Numbered from the stretch's first letter, positions 24,716 through 33,915 are shown. The stretch: DNA of 64,000 nt from Clavibacter michiganensis (GCA_002150995.1 MDHJ01000001.1:1860001-1924000), one strand, 5' to 3'. Notes: generated by a model from the letters alone, not told the origin. Program-made: numbers and translations.

Positions 24716-25273
24716 ATGGAACAGGGCACCCGCACCGACCGCGCGGGAACTCCTCCCCGCTTCGTCGACCCGCGGCGCATCGGAGCGCTGGCCGGGCTCG
24801 TCGGCGCCGCGACGTTCGTGTTCTCGTACGCGGGCGGCCTGGATGACGCGGCGGCCGTGGCGGTCCAGGTCCTCGTCGTCGTGATCGTCGTGGCGACGCT
24901 CGGCATGCTGTTCGTCCGACCTCGCGGTCTGGGCCCGTTCGTGCCGCCGTCGCGGGTCGCGATCGGGGTGTACCTGCTCTGCGTCGTGGGCGAGCTCGCC
25001 CTCATCCGCGTGGGCACGGACGCGCTGGTCGACGCCGGCCGTGACGAGCTCCGCCCTGCGCTGATCGTGCTCGTGGTCGGGCTGCACTTCCTGCCCTTCG
25101 CCTGGGCCTTCCACGAGCGCATGTTCACCTGGCTGGGAGCGATGCTCGTCGTGCTCGGCACCGTCGGGCTCCTCACCGCGGCGGCCGAGCTCGTCGCCGT
25201 GATCGCCGGCCTCGCGATGGGCGGCATGCTGCTCGCCTACGCCCTCGGCCTCTTCGCGCGCCGAGCCGGCTGA
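24716..25273 (+). CDS. Multi-pass membrane protein of unknown function
   Basis: 185 residues with about six hydrophobic helices covering residues 22 to 178 and a short cytoplasmic-looking N-terminus (MEQGTRTDRAGTPPRFVDPR). No transporter or enzyme motif is visible. It has a leaderless promoter (TACACT six bases before the ATG). The helices LALIRVGTDALVDAGRDELR and LHFLPFAWAFHERMFTWLGA contain charged residues that may matter for function. Family not recognised. Confidence 0.75.
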   Translation: MEQGTRTDRAGTPPRFVDPRRIGALAGLVGAATFVFSYAGGLDDAAAVAVQVLVVVIVVATLGMLFVRPRGLGPFVPPSRVAIGVYLLCVVGELALIRVGTDALVDAGRDELRPALIVLVVGLHFLPFAWAFHERMFTWLGAMLVVLGTVGLLTAAAELVAVIAGLAMGGMLLAYALGLFARRAG

Positions 25274-25331
25274 GCCACCGCCAGGACGCATCTCATCGTC
25301 CTGGGACGCGCCGGCGGAGTCCCGGCGTCGC

Positions 25332-25886
25332 TCACCACGGGGTGCCGCGGAGGTCGATGAGTCCCGCCGGCCAGTCGGAGACGGCTCGGGTCACGGGGAG
25401 GATCAGGATCGGGTCATCGGTCGTCACGACGACGGTTCCGTCCCGTCGTGATCGGGAGCGCTCATCGGCCGCTACGGGTCGCCACCCGCTGGAGGCGTAG
25501 AACGGCGCGACCTCCGGCCGACAGCCCAGATACCCGTACTCGACGCCGGCCGTCGAGCGCATCGTGCGGGCGAGACGGCTCATCAGGCGACCGCCCAGAC
25601 CTCCTCCTCGGGCGCGCTCGCTGACGAGCACGCCTCCCGTCCCGCCCACGGCGACGTCGTGCACTCCCACGGCGATGACGCGTCGCTGGAATCCCGCGTG
25701 CGCGGCCAGCTCGGACCCGTGCGTGACGAGCACGTGCACGTCCGCGGGGGAGTAGCCGTACGGCGCATCAGGGGTCCAGGGTCCGTGGTCGTCGAGGGAC
25801 TCGTGGTCGAACAGCACCTGCAGCTGCTCGAGGCGGGTGCGGCTCAGATCCTCATGCCGTACGACTTCGATGCGCTCGTCCACCAT
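25332..25886 (-). CDS. GNAT acetyltransferase resembling AAC(2')
   Basis: 184 residues. The layout matches aminoglycoside 2'-N-acetyltransferases and related GNAT proteins: HVLVTHGSELAAHAGFQRRV, the acetyl-CoA loop VSERARGGGLGGRLMSRLAR, YLGCRPEVAPFYASSGWRPV, and a C-terminal GTVVVTTDDPILILPV. Similarity is at the level of motif order, so resistance is a possibility rather than a claim. On the minus strand a TAGGTT box lies three bases before the ATG and six before the next codon, GTG, so the true start may be that GTG at 25883. Confidence 0.8.
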   Translation of the reverse strand: MVDERIEVVRHEDLSRTRLEQLQVLFDHESLDDHGPWTPDAPYGYSPADVHVLVTHGSELAAHAGFQRRVIAVGVHDVAVGGTGGVLVSERARGGGLGGRLMSRLARTMRSTAGVEYGYLGCRPEVAPFYASSGWRPVAADERSRSRRDGTVVVTTDDPILILPVTRAVSDWPAGLIDLRGTPW

Positions 25887-25960
25887 CCGAACCTAGGGCG
25901 CGGCCCGCGGTCCGGCGGCCGGTCGGCCCGGCCATCCAGGCGGGGATCGCCACACGCCGG

Positions 25961-26884
25961 TCATCCGCCGGATGCTCGCTCGGCGAACGGACGAGCGACG
26001 GTGAGCTCTCCGGTCGCAGTGTCCAGGGTGGCCGGTACGCCGACGGGGACGGGGACGAGGTCCTCGACGTGGCCCAGCGGCAGGCCGCCCAGGACGGGGA
26101 CCCTCAGGGCGTCCAGGTGGTCGCGCAGCACGTCGAGGATCGTCCATCCGCGGTCCTCGTATCCGGCGAACTGGTCGATGCTGCCGAGTGCGACGGCGGC
26201 GATTCCGTCTAGCGCGCCGGAGTAGCGGAGCTGGGTGAGGGCACGGTCGACCATGCCCAGCCCGGCGGCCCTGTTGATCTCCAGCAGCAGGATCGCGTCG
26301 GTCAGGTCCATGTCGACGACTCCGACGCTGCGCGCCATCATCTCGAGGTTGCCGCCGAGCAGTCGACCCTGCGCCTTCCCTGTGGTCGTCAGCCGCGCGG
26401 AGAGCGCTTCGACGTCGGTCGTGACGACCGTCTCGGCGTCATCCAGGAGCAGGCGACGGACGTGGTCGCCGTGCTTCCCGGCGATCGCACCATGGAGCGC
26501 GGGGACGCCGGCGCTGGCCCATGCCAGATGGAGCGCTGTGATGTCGCTGTAGCCGACGAGGGGCTTCGGATCCGCGCGCAGCGCATCCAGGTCGAGGTGA
26601 GGGTGGAGCCGGAAGCTGCCGCAGCCGCCCGTCGTCGCGATGATCGCGCGGATCTCCGGATCGCGGATCGCGCGGTTGAGATCAGCCAGGCGATCCTCAT
26701 CGCGGCCGGCGAGGTAGCCCCGGTGATTGAGGACATGGGTGCCCATGACGACCCGCAGCCCCCATGCCTCGATCCGCTCGACCATCCATGCCGGTACGTC
26801 GTCGTGCGGCCATGACGCGGGGGATACCAGTGCGACCGAGTCGCCGGGGGAGAGTCGTCGGGGTCTCGGCATCGTCGCGTCCAT
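25961..26884 (-). CDS. S66 family LD-carboxypeptidase / MccF-like peptidase
   Basis: 307 residues from the ATG at 26884; an upstream start at 26917 is less likely. The S66 Ser-Glu-His set is visible: nucleophile Ser in PLVGYSDITALHLAW, Glu in AILLLEINRAAGLGM and His in GGLPLGHVEDLVPVP. GGCGSFRLHPHLD is the oxyanion region. Family members cleave murein tetrapeptides or, in MccF, inactivate microcin C-type antibiotics. A TAGGGT box eight bases upstream suggests a near-leaderless transcript. Which activity applies cannot be told. Confidence 0.88.
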   Translation of the reverse strand: MDATMPRPRRLSPGDSVALVSPASWPHDDVPAWMVERIEAWGLRVVMGTHVLNHRGYLAGRDEDRLADLNRAIRDPEIRAIIATTGGCGSFRLHPHLDLDALRADPKPLVGYSDITALHLAWASAGVPALHGAIAGKHGDHVRRLLLDDAETVVTTDVEALSARLTTTGKAQGRLLGGNLEMMARSVGVVDMDLTDAILLLEINRAAGLGMVDRALTQLRYSGALDGIAAVALGSIDQFAGYEDRGWTILDVLRDHLDALRVPVLGGLPLGHVEDLVPVPVGVPATLDTATGELTVARPFAERASGG

Positions 26885-26927
26885 GACGGCCGACCCTACT
26901 TGCAGGCCGCGACCCACGCGCGGCAGC

Positions 26928-27872
26928 TCATCGCATGGGAGCTCGGGATCCGAGCCAGCCGCCGGCTGCGGCGGCGATGCTCGCGTCGTCCAGGATCCGA
27001 GCCAGGGTGGTCCGGCCGAGAGCGCTCATGCCCGGAATGGATTCGCGGTAGTACCAGGCGGCGCCCATCGCCTGTTCGAAGGCCCATGCTGCACCGCGCT
27101 GCCATTCGACGTCGTCGCTGTCGAGCTCGCGGCGGAGGAGCGCGCGAGCGTCACCGTCGAGCATGTGCCATGCCGCGACGAGATCGAGGGCTGGGTCTGC
27201 CGGCCCGAAGCCGCCTCCGTCGAGGACGCCGACCACGCGCTCCTCATGGACGAGGACGTTCGCGGGTGTCAGATCGCCATGGCTCATGACGTCCGGGCCG
27301 GCAGGCGGCAGGGTGCGGAACCAGCTCCAGAGGTCACCGAGTCGGTCGACGGGCAGGAACCCCGCGCTGTTCGTCAGGCAGGTCTCCATCCAGGCATCGG
27401 AGGCCGGGAGGTGCCCGCCGCGCCCGATCCCGGTGAACGCGCGACCACGCACATCCGCAGCGCGGAGCGCACGGATGAGCGTCACGAGGTCGAGCGCGAA
27501 GGCGGTCGAGTCGGCGACGGATGTCGGCGACGCGACGTCTCCGGGCAGCCATGTCTGCACCGACCAGGAGAGGGGGTAGCCGTGTCCGCCGTGCCCTAAC
27601 GCGATCGGGGTCGGCGTGGGGAAGGGGCAGCTGTCGTGGAGCTCGCGCATCGCGCGCGCCTCCCGGTCGAGTTCAGCGTCGACGGCCGACGGTTCCTGTG
27701 TGCGGAGGGGGAACCGTGCGGTGAGCCCCTCGCCGATCCGGTGGATGGCGTTGACGGTGCCATCGGTCGCGAGGGGTCGCACGCGGAGGTGGCTCCACTG
27801 GGGGAACTGCTCGGCGATCAAGAGGCGTGCTGTCGTCGCGTCGACATGGTGCTCGTCGGTGTGCATCGCCAT
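26928..27872 (-). CDS. Aminoglycoside phosphotransferase family kinase
   Basis: 314 residues, APH/choline-kinase fold. Key parts: LATDGTVNAIHRIGEGLTARFP (nucleotide-binding loop), the Brenner-type catalytic motif DVMSHGDLTPANVLVHEER with the catalytic Asp, and the metal-binding Asp in VGVLDGGGFGPADPALDL. The family includes macrolide and aminoglycoside kinases as well as metabolic kinases; the PSAVDAELDREARAMREL segment is usual for the antibiotic-kinase-like branch. A TACCGT box six bases before the ATG fits a leaderless promoter. Substrate unknown. Confidence 0.85.
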   Translation of the reverse strand: MAMHTDEHHVDATTARLLIAEQFPQWSHLRVRPLATDGTVNAIHRIGEGLTARFPLRTQEPSAVDAELDREARAMRELHDSCPFPTPTPIALGHGGHGYPLSWSVQTWLPGDVASPTSVADSTAFALDLVTLIRALRAADVRGRAFTGIGRGGHLPASDAWMETCLTNSAGFLPVDRLGDLWSWFRTLPPAGPDVMSHGDLTPANVLVHEERVVGVLDGGGFGPADPALDLVAAWHMLDGDARALLRRELDSDDVEWQRGAAWAFEQAMGAAWYYRESIPGMSALGRTTLARILDDASIAAAAGGWLGSRAPMR

Positions 27873-28037
27873 GGCGCGACGGTACAGGACCGATTTCCAT
27901 ATCCGGGGAAGGGTCCCCGACGACGGCGCTGCACGCCCACGCCGTCGAGGACGGAGGTGCGTGCGGTCAGCCGGCCGGATCGTCCACCCTCCGGCGCAGT
28001 GGCGCCGTGTGCCCTACCGGGGCGCCCTGCCGCACGG

Positions 28038-29006
28038 TCACCTGCTCAGGAGCCGCGTCGTCCATCCCGCCAGCGCGTGGACGGCGGTCCGGGACAGTCT
28101 TGCCTGCGGCATCATGCTGGTGAACCCGTGGAACGCCCCCGGCCAGACGTGGAGCTCGGCCGCGATGCCGGCCTCCCAGAGCCGGCTCGCGTAGGCGACC
28201 GTCTCGTCGCGGAAGACCTCCGCGCTGCCGCAGTCGATGTAGGTCTCGGGGAGCCCGGACAGGTCCCTCGCCCGCGCGGGAGCGGCGTGGACGGACACGT
28301 CGGATCCGGCACGGCGGTCGCCGAGGTATGCCTCCCACCCGAAGCGCGTCATCGCGCGGTCGGCGACGCCGACGCCGTCGATCTGCCGGGTCGAGACGGT
28401 CGAGTCGGTGTCGTCGAGCATGGGCGAGATCAGGATCTGGGCCAGCAGCGGCGGCCCCTTCCGGTCGCGGGCGAGCAGGGCGGTGCCCGCCGCGAGCCCG
28501 CCGCCGGCGCTCTGGCCGACGAGGACGATGCGGTCCGCGTCGATCCCCAGGGAGTCGGCGTGCTCGGCGGTCCAGACCAGGCCGGCGTAGCAGTCCTCGA
28601 CCGGGTAGGGATCGGGGTGCTCGGGCGCGAGGCGGTAGTCGACCGTGACCAGGACGACGTCGTGGGTGAGCAGCCAGTCGTCGTAGGAGTCGAGGTTCCC
28701 GAGGTGGTGGCCGAACATCATGCCGCCGCCGTGGATGGTGAAGAAGCAGGGAGCGGAGCCCGTGCGCCCGATCCGCTGGATGATGCCGAGCGCGATCGGG
28801 TCGCCGCTGTGCCCGGGGACGGTGACCGTCCGGCGCTCGAGCCCGCGCGCGCGGAGGGACTCGTCGAGCTCCCGCTCCGTCATGCCCAGCTCGCGCATGC
28901 GGGGCAGCATCTCCGTGGTCAGGGTGAAGGGGCCGTGCTCCTGCATGCGGGTGAGGAACTCGGCGAGCTCGGGGTCGAAGGGCGGGCGGGCGAGTGCGTC
29001 AGACAT
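28038..29006 (-). CDS. Alpha/beta hydrolase of the hormone-sensitive lipase family
   Basis: 322 residues. HSL-family signature HGGGMMFG, the nucleophile elbow VLVGQSAGGGLAA, acid Asp in SAEVFRDETV and His in WPGAFHGFTSM are all present. It should hydrolyse esters of small acids in the cytoplasm (no signal peptide). Its start overlaps the end of the MFS gene by 8 bp, so both come from one transcript, with the TetR gene nearby as the probable regulator. An esterase plus exporter under TetR control suggests modification and export of a lipophilic compound. Confidence 0.9.
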   Translation of the reverse strand: MSDALARPPFDPELAEFLTRMQEHGPFTLTTEMLPRMRELGMTERELDESLRARGLERRTVTVPGHSGDPIALGIIQRIGRTGSAPCFFTIHGGGMMFGHHLGNLDSYDDWLLTHDVVLVTVDYRLAPEHPDPYPVEDCYAGLVWTAEHADSLGIDADRIVLVGQSAGGGLAAGTALLARDRKGPPLLAQILISPMLDDTDSTVSTRQIDGVGVADRAMTRFGWEAYLGDRRAGSDVSVHAAPARARDLSGLPETYIDCGSAEVFRDETVAYASRLWEAGIAAELHVWPGAFHGFTSMMPQARLSRTAVHALAGWTTRLLSR

Positions 29007-30477
29007 GGGCGGGCTCCTGGTTCGAGGTGGTGGTGCGTGAGCGGATGGCGCCGAGGGCCACGAGCGCGGCCGCGGCGAGGGCGAGGGTGGAGCCGGCGAT
29101 GGCGATCGCCCCGTGGAGCTGCGCGAGCCCGGATGCGGTCGCGGGTGCGCTCGTGATGCTCCCGGTGACGACGGCGGCGAGGATCGTGCCGGTCGCGGCG
29201 ATGCCGATGGCCGTCGCCAGCTCGCTGGAGGTGTCCACCAGAGCGGCGCCGACGGAGGTGCGGTCCGCCGGCAGCCCGCGCAGCACGTTCGTCCCGGCGA
29301 CGACGCCGACCACGCGCACCCCGGCGGCGACCAGCACGAGGGCGATCAGCACCCAGACGTAGCCGAGGCGGCCGAGGACGGCGAACACGGCGAGACCGGC
29401 GACCACGGCGGTCGCGCTCGCCCGGGCAGCACGGTCGAGGCCGACGCGCCGGACGAACGGGCCGACGAGGCGTCCGCTGGCGAGGAGGACGACCACCTGC
29501 GGGAGCAGGGCGACGGCGGCGAGTGCCGGGGGCCACCCCCACGCGAGCTGGAGCTGCAGCGTCACCAGGTACGACAGGCCCGCGACCGCCAGACCGGCCG
29601 CCGCCTTGAAGGCCAGGCCGCTGGACACCAGCGGCAGGGAGATGAGGCGCAGCTCCAGCAGCGGGTGCCGGGCGCGGCGCTGGCGGACGGCGAAGGCGGT
29701 CCCCGCCGCGATGGCCGCAGCGGTGGCGGCCCACGGGGCCCAGGATCCGGAGCCGCCCCCGACGAACAGCGTCGGCGCGACGAGGGCCGCGGTGATCGTC
29801 GCCGTGCCGAGCAGCGCGCCGACGACGTCGATCGGGTCCGAGCGCAGCTCGGCTCGGGCGTCGGCGGCGATGCCGACGCGGATGCCGACGAAGGCGAGCG
29901 CCGCGATGGGCACGTTCACGAGGAGGAGCACCTGCCAGGGGGCGACCGCGAGCACGAGCCCGCCGGCGGTCGGGCCGACGGCGAGCCCGGCGAGCCCGGC
30001 GGTGGAGATGACGGTCATCGCGCGGACCCGGAGGTCCTCGGCGTCGAACAGCCGGAAGGCGAGCGCCATCGAACCGGGCGTGGTCATCGCCGCGGCGACC
30101 CCCATGACCGCGCGGACGGCGATCAGCTGATCCGTGGACGTCACCAGCACGGCGGCCGAACCGGCGACGGCGAGCATGACCAGCCCGGCGAGCATGACGC
30201 GTCGGCGTCCGAACCGGTCGGCGATCGCGCCGAACAGCAGCATGAGGCTGCCGAACGCGACCGAGTACGCGCCCGTCACCCATTGCAGGCCCGACGTCGA
30301 GGCGTCGAGGTCGCGCCCGATGGTGGGCAGGGCGACGTTCAGGATCGAGTCGTCGAGCATCTCGAAGAGGAAGACGGCCGAGAGGCCGGACAGGGCGATC
30401 CACGCATCACGCAGACGACGAGGGGAGGGATTCCCTTTCGCGTCGCTCGTGGGGGATCGGGGGACATCGAGCACCAT
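28999..30477 (-). CDS. MFS drug exporter, DHA2 family (14 helices)
   Basis: 492 residues with 14 hydrophobic segments. Motif A is seen as GAIADRFGRRRVMLAG and the DHA2 motif D1 as FEMLDDSILNVALPTIGRDL with its acidic pair in helix 1. Motif C appears around AGLAGLAVGPTAGGLVLA. The family exports drugs, dyes and secondary metabolites in exchange for protons. It precedes an esterase gene in the same operon; a TetR gene lies upstream in the same direction. No substrate can be deduced. Confidence 0.9.
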   Translation of the reverse strand: MVLDVPRSPTSDAKGNPSPRRLRDAWIALSGLSAVFLFEMLDDSILNVALPTIGRDLDASTSGLQWVTGAYSVAFGSLMLLFGAIADRFGRRRVMLAGLVMLAVAGSAAVLVTSTDQLIAVRAVMGVAAAMTTPGSMALAFRLFDAEDLRVRAMTVISTAGLAGLAVGPTAGGLVLAVAPWQVLLLVNVPIAALAFVGIRVGIAADARAELRSDPIDVVGALLGTATITAALVAPTLFVGGGSGSWAPWAATAAAIAAGTAFAVRQRRARHPLLELRLISLPLVSSGLAFKAAAGLAVAGLSYLVTLQLQLAWGWPPALAAVALLPQVVVLLASGRLVGPFVRRVGLDRAARASATAVVAGLAVFAVLGRLGYVWVLIALVLVAAGVRVVGVVAGTNVLRGLPADRTSVGAALVDTSSELATAIGIAATGTILAAVVTGSITSAPATASGLAQLHGAIAIAGSTLALAAAALVALGAIRSRTTTSNQEPAHV

Positions 30478-30650
30478 GGGCGCACTCCTTCTCGGGGGAG
30501 AAGTGGCGGATCGTTCGATGCCGCGTGTGCGCGCATGCCGCGGATGGACGCGGCCTGCCTTTTACCTCAGATGGGGACACCCTACACGCTCGGCGGGCGT
30601 GCGCTCGACGGGACCCCCTGGGTCCTGCGAGCGGCGTCCAGAGCCATCGT

Positions 30651-31250
30651 CTAGCGAGGCGGCGGACCCCCTGCGGTCGTCGCGCCCGGCGCTCGCAGGA
30701 TGCGCCGCACGGCCTCGTGCACGAAGGCCTCGTCCGGGGGCTCGGGGTCGAGGGCGCGGTGGATGGAGAGGCCCTCGATGAGCGCGTCGAGCATGCGCGC
30801 GGTGGCGGCGTCGACGTGCTCCTCGAGGGCTGCGCGGCTGCGGGCCATCCACGCCTGCGTGATGGTGCGGTACTCGGGTCGGCGGGCAGCGAGCGTGTAG
30901 AGCTCGTGAGTGAGGACGAGGTCGCGCTGCGTCCCGAGGAGGTCGCGCACGATGACGTCGACCACGGCGGCTTCTGTCTCCTCGGTGGTACTGGCGTCGT
31001 TCATGCGGCGACGCATCTGCTCGGCGACGCGGTCGGCGAAGAGCGCGAACGCCTCGCGGAGCAGGTCGTCCATGCCGTCGAAGTGGTAGGTCATCGAGCC
31101 GAGCGGGACGTCGGCTGCGGCGGCCACCCGACGATGCGTCGTCCCGTCGACCCCGACGTCGGCGATCACGTCGAGGCAGGCCTCGACGATCCGATCCCGA
31201 CGGCGCGGATCCGATCGCCGGGGCGACCGGGCAGGAGCCGGGGCCGTCAT
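30651..31250 (-). CDS. TetR family transcriptional regulator
   Basis: 199 residues. N-terminal TetR helix-turn-helix (RRDRIVEACLDVIADVGVDG, TTHRRVAAAADVPLGSMTYH, FDGMDDLLREAF) and an all-helical ligand-binding domain with YTLAARRPEYRTITQAWM. The start overlaps the O-acetyltransferase stop by ATGA. The gene lies directly upstream of the MFS/esterase operon with a 173-bp gap that would hold its operator; I could not pick out a convincing palindrome there. Likely a drug-responsive repressor of that operon. Confidence 0.9.
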   Translation of the reverse strand: MTAPAPARSPRRSDPRRRDRIVEACLDVIADVGVDGTTHRRVAAAADVPLGSMTYHFDGMDDLLREAFALFADRVAEQMRRRMNDASTTEETEAAVVDVIVRDLLGTQRDLVLTHELYTLAARRPEYRTITQAWMARSRAALEEHVDAATARMLDALIEGLSIHRALDPEPPDEAFVHEAVRRILRAPGATTAGGPPPR

Positions 31251-31839
31251 CCCCGGGGCGCGATCTCGCGGATCACCCGGGCGGGGTTCCCGACGGCGAC
31301 CACCCCCCGGGGATGTCGCGGGTCACGACCGATCCGGCGCCGATGACGCTGTCGTCGCCGATGCGGACGCCGGGGCAGACGATCACGCCACCGCCGAGCC
31401 AGACGTTGTCGCCGATGGTGATCGGGCAGGCCGCTTCGAGCTTGTCGCGTCGGGGCTGCGCATCGATCGGGTGCGTGGGCGTGAGGAGCTGGACGTTCGG
31501 CCCGATCTGGCAGTCCTCGCCGATCGTGATCGCGGCGACGTCCAGAGCCGTCAGGTTGAAGTTGACGAAGGTCCGGGCGCCGATGCGGATGTTCTCCCCG
31601 TAGTCGACGTGCAGCGGCGGCTTGACGAACGCGTCCGAGCCGAGTGATCCGAGAAGCTCCTCGAGCAGCGGGCGCGCGGCGGTCTCGTCCTCGACAGCGG
31701 CACGGCGGTACGCGTCGGCCAGCCGGACGGCGCGCTGCGCCAGGCGGGCGCTCTCGGGATCGTCCGCGATGTAGGGGTCGCCAGCGAGCATCCGCTCGCG
31801 GTTGCTGCGGTCGTCGCCGGCGAAGTGGTCGACAGTCAT
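31247..31839 (-). pseudogene. Maltose/galactoside O-acetyltransferase-like protein, one frameshift
   Basis: About 197 residues when one base is restored. It belongs to the Maa/LacA/NodL left-handed beta-helix acetyltransferases: LADAYRRAAVEDETAARPLL, PLHVDYGENIRIGARTFVNF, the catalytic His in QLLTPTHPIDAQ, and repeated hexapeptides (ITIGDNVWLGGGVIVCPGV). The normal ending (GGVVAVGNPARVIREI) is present but shifted, as if one C were missing from the six-C run at 31303-31308 on the plus strand; as read the protein ends early with GGWSPSGTPPG. The restored stop overlaps the TetR start (ATGA). Divergent from the DUF1349 gene with only 23 bp between starts. Confidence 0.8.
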
Positions 31840-31855
31840 GTGTACAAGCGTACAC
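31840..31855. promoter_or_regulatory. Shared palindrome of a divergent leaderless promoter pair
   Basis: Perfect 6-bp inverted repeat GTGTAC-AAGC-GTACAC fills the gap between two divergent start codons (31839 minus, 31863 plus). Rightward, TACACT (31851-31856) ends six bases before the ATG; leftward, TACGCT ends seven bases before the other ATG. Both -10 boxes thus lie in or beside the palindrome, and both transcripts would be leaderless. Confidence 0.6.
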
Positions 31856-31862
31856 TCGCGTC

Positions 31863-32444
31863 ATGACCGACATCGACTGGACCGCAGGCACCTGGACCAC
31901 CGCACCGGCCCGCGTGGAGGCGGTCGGCGACGGGTTGCACGTCACCGCCGTCGAGGGGAGCGACGCCTGGCGGATCACCTCCTACGGCTTCGTCCACGAC
32001 ACGGAGCACGCCCTCCTGGCGCCGTTCGAGCAGGGCACGGCGATGGAGGTGTCGTTCCACCTCGACCTCTCCGCGCAGTTCGACCAGGCCGGCATCTTCG
32101 TCGAGGTCGACGACAGCACATGGATCAAGGCCGGCATCGAGCGCAGCGACGGCGAGGACTGCCTGGGCGCCGTCGTCACGCGCGGCATGTCGGACTGGTC
32201 GCTGGCGCCCGTCCCCGGCTGGCACGGCCGGCTCGTGACCATCCGCGCCAGCCGCTCCGGCGACGCGCTGACGGTCCGAGCGCGCGTCGACGACGAGCCG
32301 TGGCGCCTGGTGCGGGTGGCGCCCCTGGATCCCGACGCCGCCGTGACCGCCGGTCCGATGTGCTGCGCCCCGTCGAGGGCCGGACTCACCGTCCGTTTCG
32401 CCGCGTGGCGGACCGGACCGGCGGATGCGAGCCTGCACCCCTAG
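31863..32444 (+). CDS. DUF1349 family protein (concanavalin A-like fold)
   Basis: 193 residues. DUF1349 proteins are beta-rich, lectin-like; here the characteristic segments are WRITSYGFVHDTEHALLAPF, FDQAGIFVEVDDSTWIKAGI, LGAVVTRGMSDWS and VGPMCCAP-like SAGPMCCAPSRAGLTVRFAA region near the C-terminus. Family members are found from bacteria to yeast without a settled function and may bind carbohydrate. Leaderless promoter shared with the divergent acetyltransferase gene. No signal peptide. Confidence 0.85.
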   Translation: MTDIDWTAGTWTTAPARVEAVGDGLHVTAVEGSDAWRITSYGFVHDTEHALLAPFEQGTAMEVSFHLDLSAQFDQAGIFVEVDDSTWIKAGIERSDGEDCLGAVVTRGMSDWSLAPVPGWHGRLVTIRASRSGDALTVRARVDDEPWRLVRVAPLDPDAAVTAGPMCCAPSRAGLTVRFAAWRTGPADASLHP

Positions 32445-32745
32445 GAGCAGGCGGCCCGCCCGGCGATCCCCCTCGCCGCACAGGTCCTCGTGCAGGCACG
32501 TCCGGCGCCGGCGTCCGTCGGTGGTCTCGGCCATGGCGCTGCTGAAGCACGACGCGCAGGTGGAGCCCGTGTCACCGCCGAGGGTGCTCTCGGGCTCACC
32601 TGTGAGACGCCGGTCCGCGTGCATCGGTGACCGGCGGGGGAGTGTAGGCGGGATCGCCCGAAGCTGCGGCGGAGGGATCGCGTGGGGATGTCCGACCAGC
32701 GGCACGACGATCGAGGCACCCCGCTGCTTCGGGTTGACTGATCAG
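32445..32745. other. Intergenic region without a recognisable gene
   Basis: Between the DUF1349 and VOC genes. Short frames on both strands lack family features. I saw no hairpin or repeat worth listing. Confidence 0.5.
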
Positions 32746-33144
32746 ATGCCGCGCTTCTCGGGAATCCACCACCTCGCCCTCACCGTCCGCGACCTCGTGG
32801 CCAGCGTCGCGTTCTACGAGCGGGTCTTCGGCGCACCGCCCGCCGCGCAGCTCGAGGGTCAGGACCTCCGCCGCGAGCTGTTCGCGCTCCCGGGCGGGAC
32901 GAACCTCGGACTCACCGAGCACACCCCGACCACCACCGGGACCTTCACCCCGTTCCAGCCCGGCCTCGACCATCTCGGCTTCGCCGTCGACAGCCGCGAG
33001 GAGCTGCCGCTCTGGGCCGAGCACCTCACCGGCCTCGGCATCGCCCACGGCGGGATCGTCGACGTCTCGTACGGATCGGCGCTCAGCTTCCGGGATCCCG
33101 ACGAGATCGCCCTCGAGTTCTTCACACCGCGCGACGACGGCTGA
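32746..33144 (+). CDS. VOC family (glyoxalase-like) protein
   Basis: 132 residues, one complete VOC module: SGIHHLALTVRDLVASVAFY, LFALPGGTNLGLTEH, LDHLGFAVDSREELPLWAEH and LSFRDPDEIALEFFTP. Metal-ligand positions (His in the first strand, Glu in ALEFF) are kept. Such single-module proteins dimerise and act as glyoxalases, dioxygenases or antibiotic-binding proteins; no choice can be made here. It stands alone. Confidence 0.85.
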   Translation: MPRFSGIHHLALTVRDLVASVAFYERVFGAPPAAQLEGQDLRRELFALPGGTNLGLTEHTPTTTGTFTPFQPGLDHLGFAVDSREELPLWAEHLTGLGIAHGGIVDVSYGSALSFRDPDEIALEFFTPRDDG

Positions 33145-33607
33145 CGGCGTGGCGGCGTCCTGCGGCTGCGCATGCCGGAGGGCGGACAGGAGCCGATCCA
33201 GACGACCGGTCAGTCCGCGGAAGGGCGATGACGGCGTCGGTGGCCGTCGCGACGCGGCCGTCGTCGCCGGTGGCTCGGCGGTCGACGGCGGCGACCGGAT
33301 GCTCGAAGTCGACGCGAGCGGACCACGGACCCTCAGCTCGCGTCGAGTTCGCGTGCCACGCCGGTGAGCACCGAGGCGGGGAGCCTCCGGCGGTCGCGCA
33401 GGGGCTGCGGGTGCAGGTCCCTCAGGCGGCGACCCGCCCTGGCGGCTCGTGTCGGTGTGTCGCTCGTCGGGCATCGGACCGGCATCAGGGCCCCGAGACG
33501 GCTCGCACCACCTTGCGCGTGACCTCGAGTGCCTGGCGCTCGTGGCTGAGGTGGCCTCGTGCACGGCACCGGGCCACGGCACCAGCGGCGATCCGAGGGC
33601 CGCGGCG
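33145..33607. other. Gene-poor region, possibly decayed
   Basis: No convincing coding frame. A minus-strand frame ending near 33333 (LRDRRRLPASVLTGVAREL) has gene-like composition but no family resemblance, so it may be an old remnant. The region leads into the resolvase fragment at 33608. Confidence 0.45.
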
Positions 33608-33787
33608 ATGCGCATCGACCAGCGTAGGAGCGTTCCCGACAGCCAGGTCAAGAACACTGCCCGGCTGATCGATGCCGGCGAGCCGGCCGCCCAGGTCGCG
33701 CGCAACGTGGGCATGTCGAGGTCGACGCTTCACCGCCGACTTCGGGACATTCAGAGAGCCGGCGCAGCGGCCGCGACAAGCAGCTGA
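33608..33787 (+). pseudogene. C-terminal remnant of a serine recombinase (resolvase/invertase)
   Basis: The readable part, KNTARLIDAGEPAAQVARNV followed by GMSRSTLHRRLRDI, is the helix-turn-helix DNA-binding domain (HTH_7) found at the C-terminus of Tn3-type resolvases and DNA invertases. The catalytic domain with the nucleophilic serine, normally about 130 residues upstream, is missing; the preceding sequence shows no similarity. It ends at a stop at 33785-33787. It is best read as debris of a mobile element. Confidence 0.7.
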
Positions 33788-33915
33788 GAGGCCGCGGAGG
33801 GTGTCTCGTCCAGCCCCCCTCCACCGGACTCTTCACCGGACGGGTCCATTGAGACGGGCAGCGACGAGGGCGCCGTGGCGTCGGGTGAACCATGCCGTTC
33901 TGGCAGTCTGAGCGC

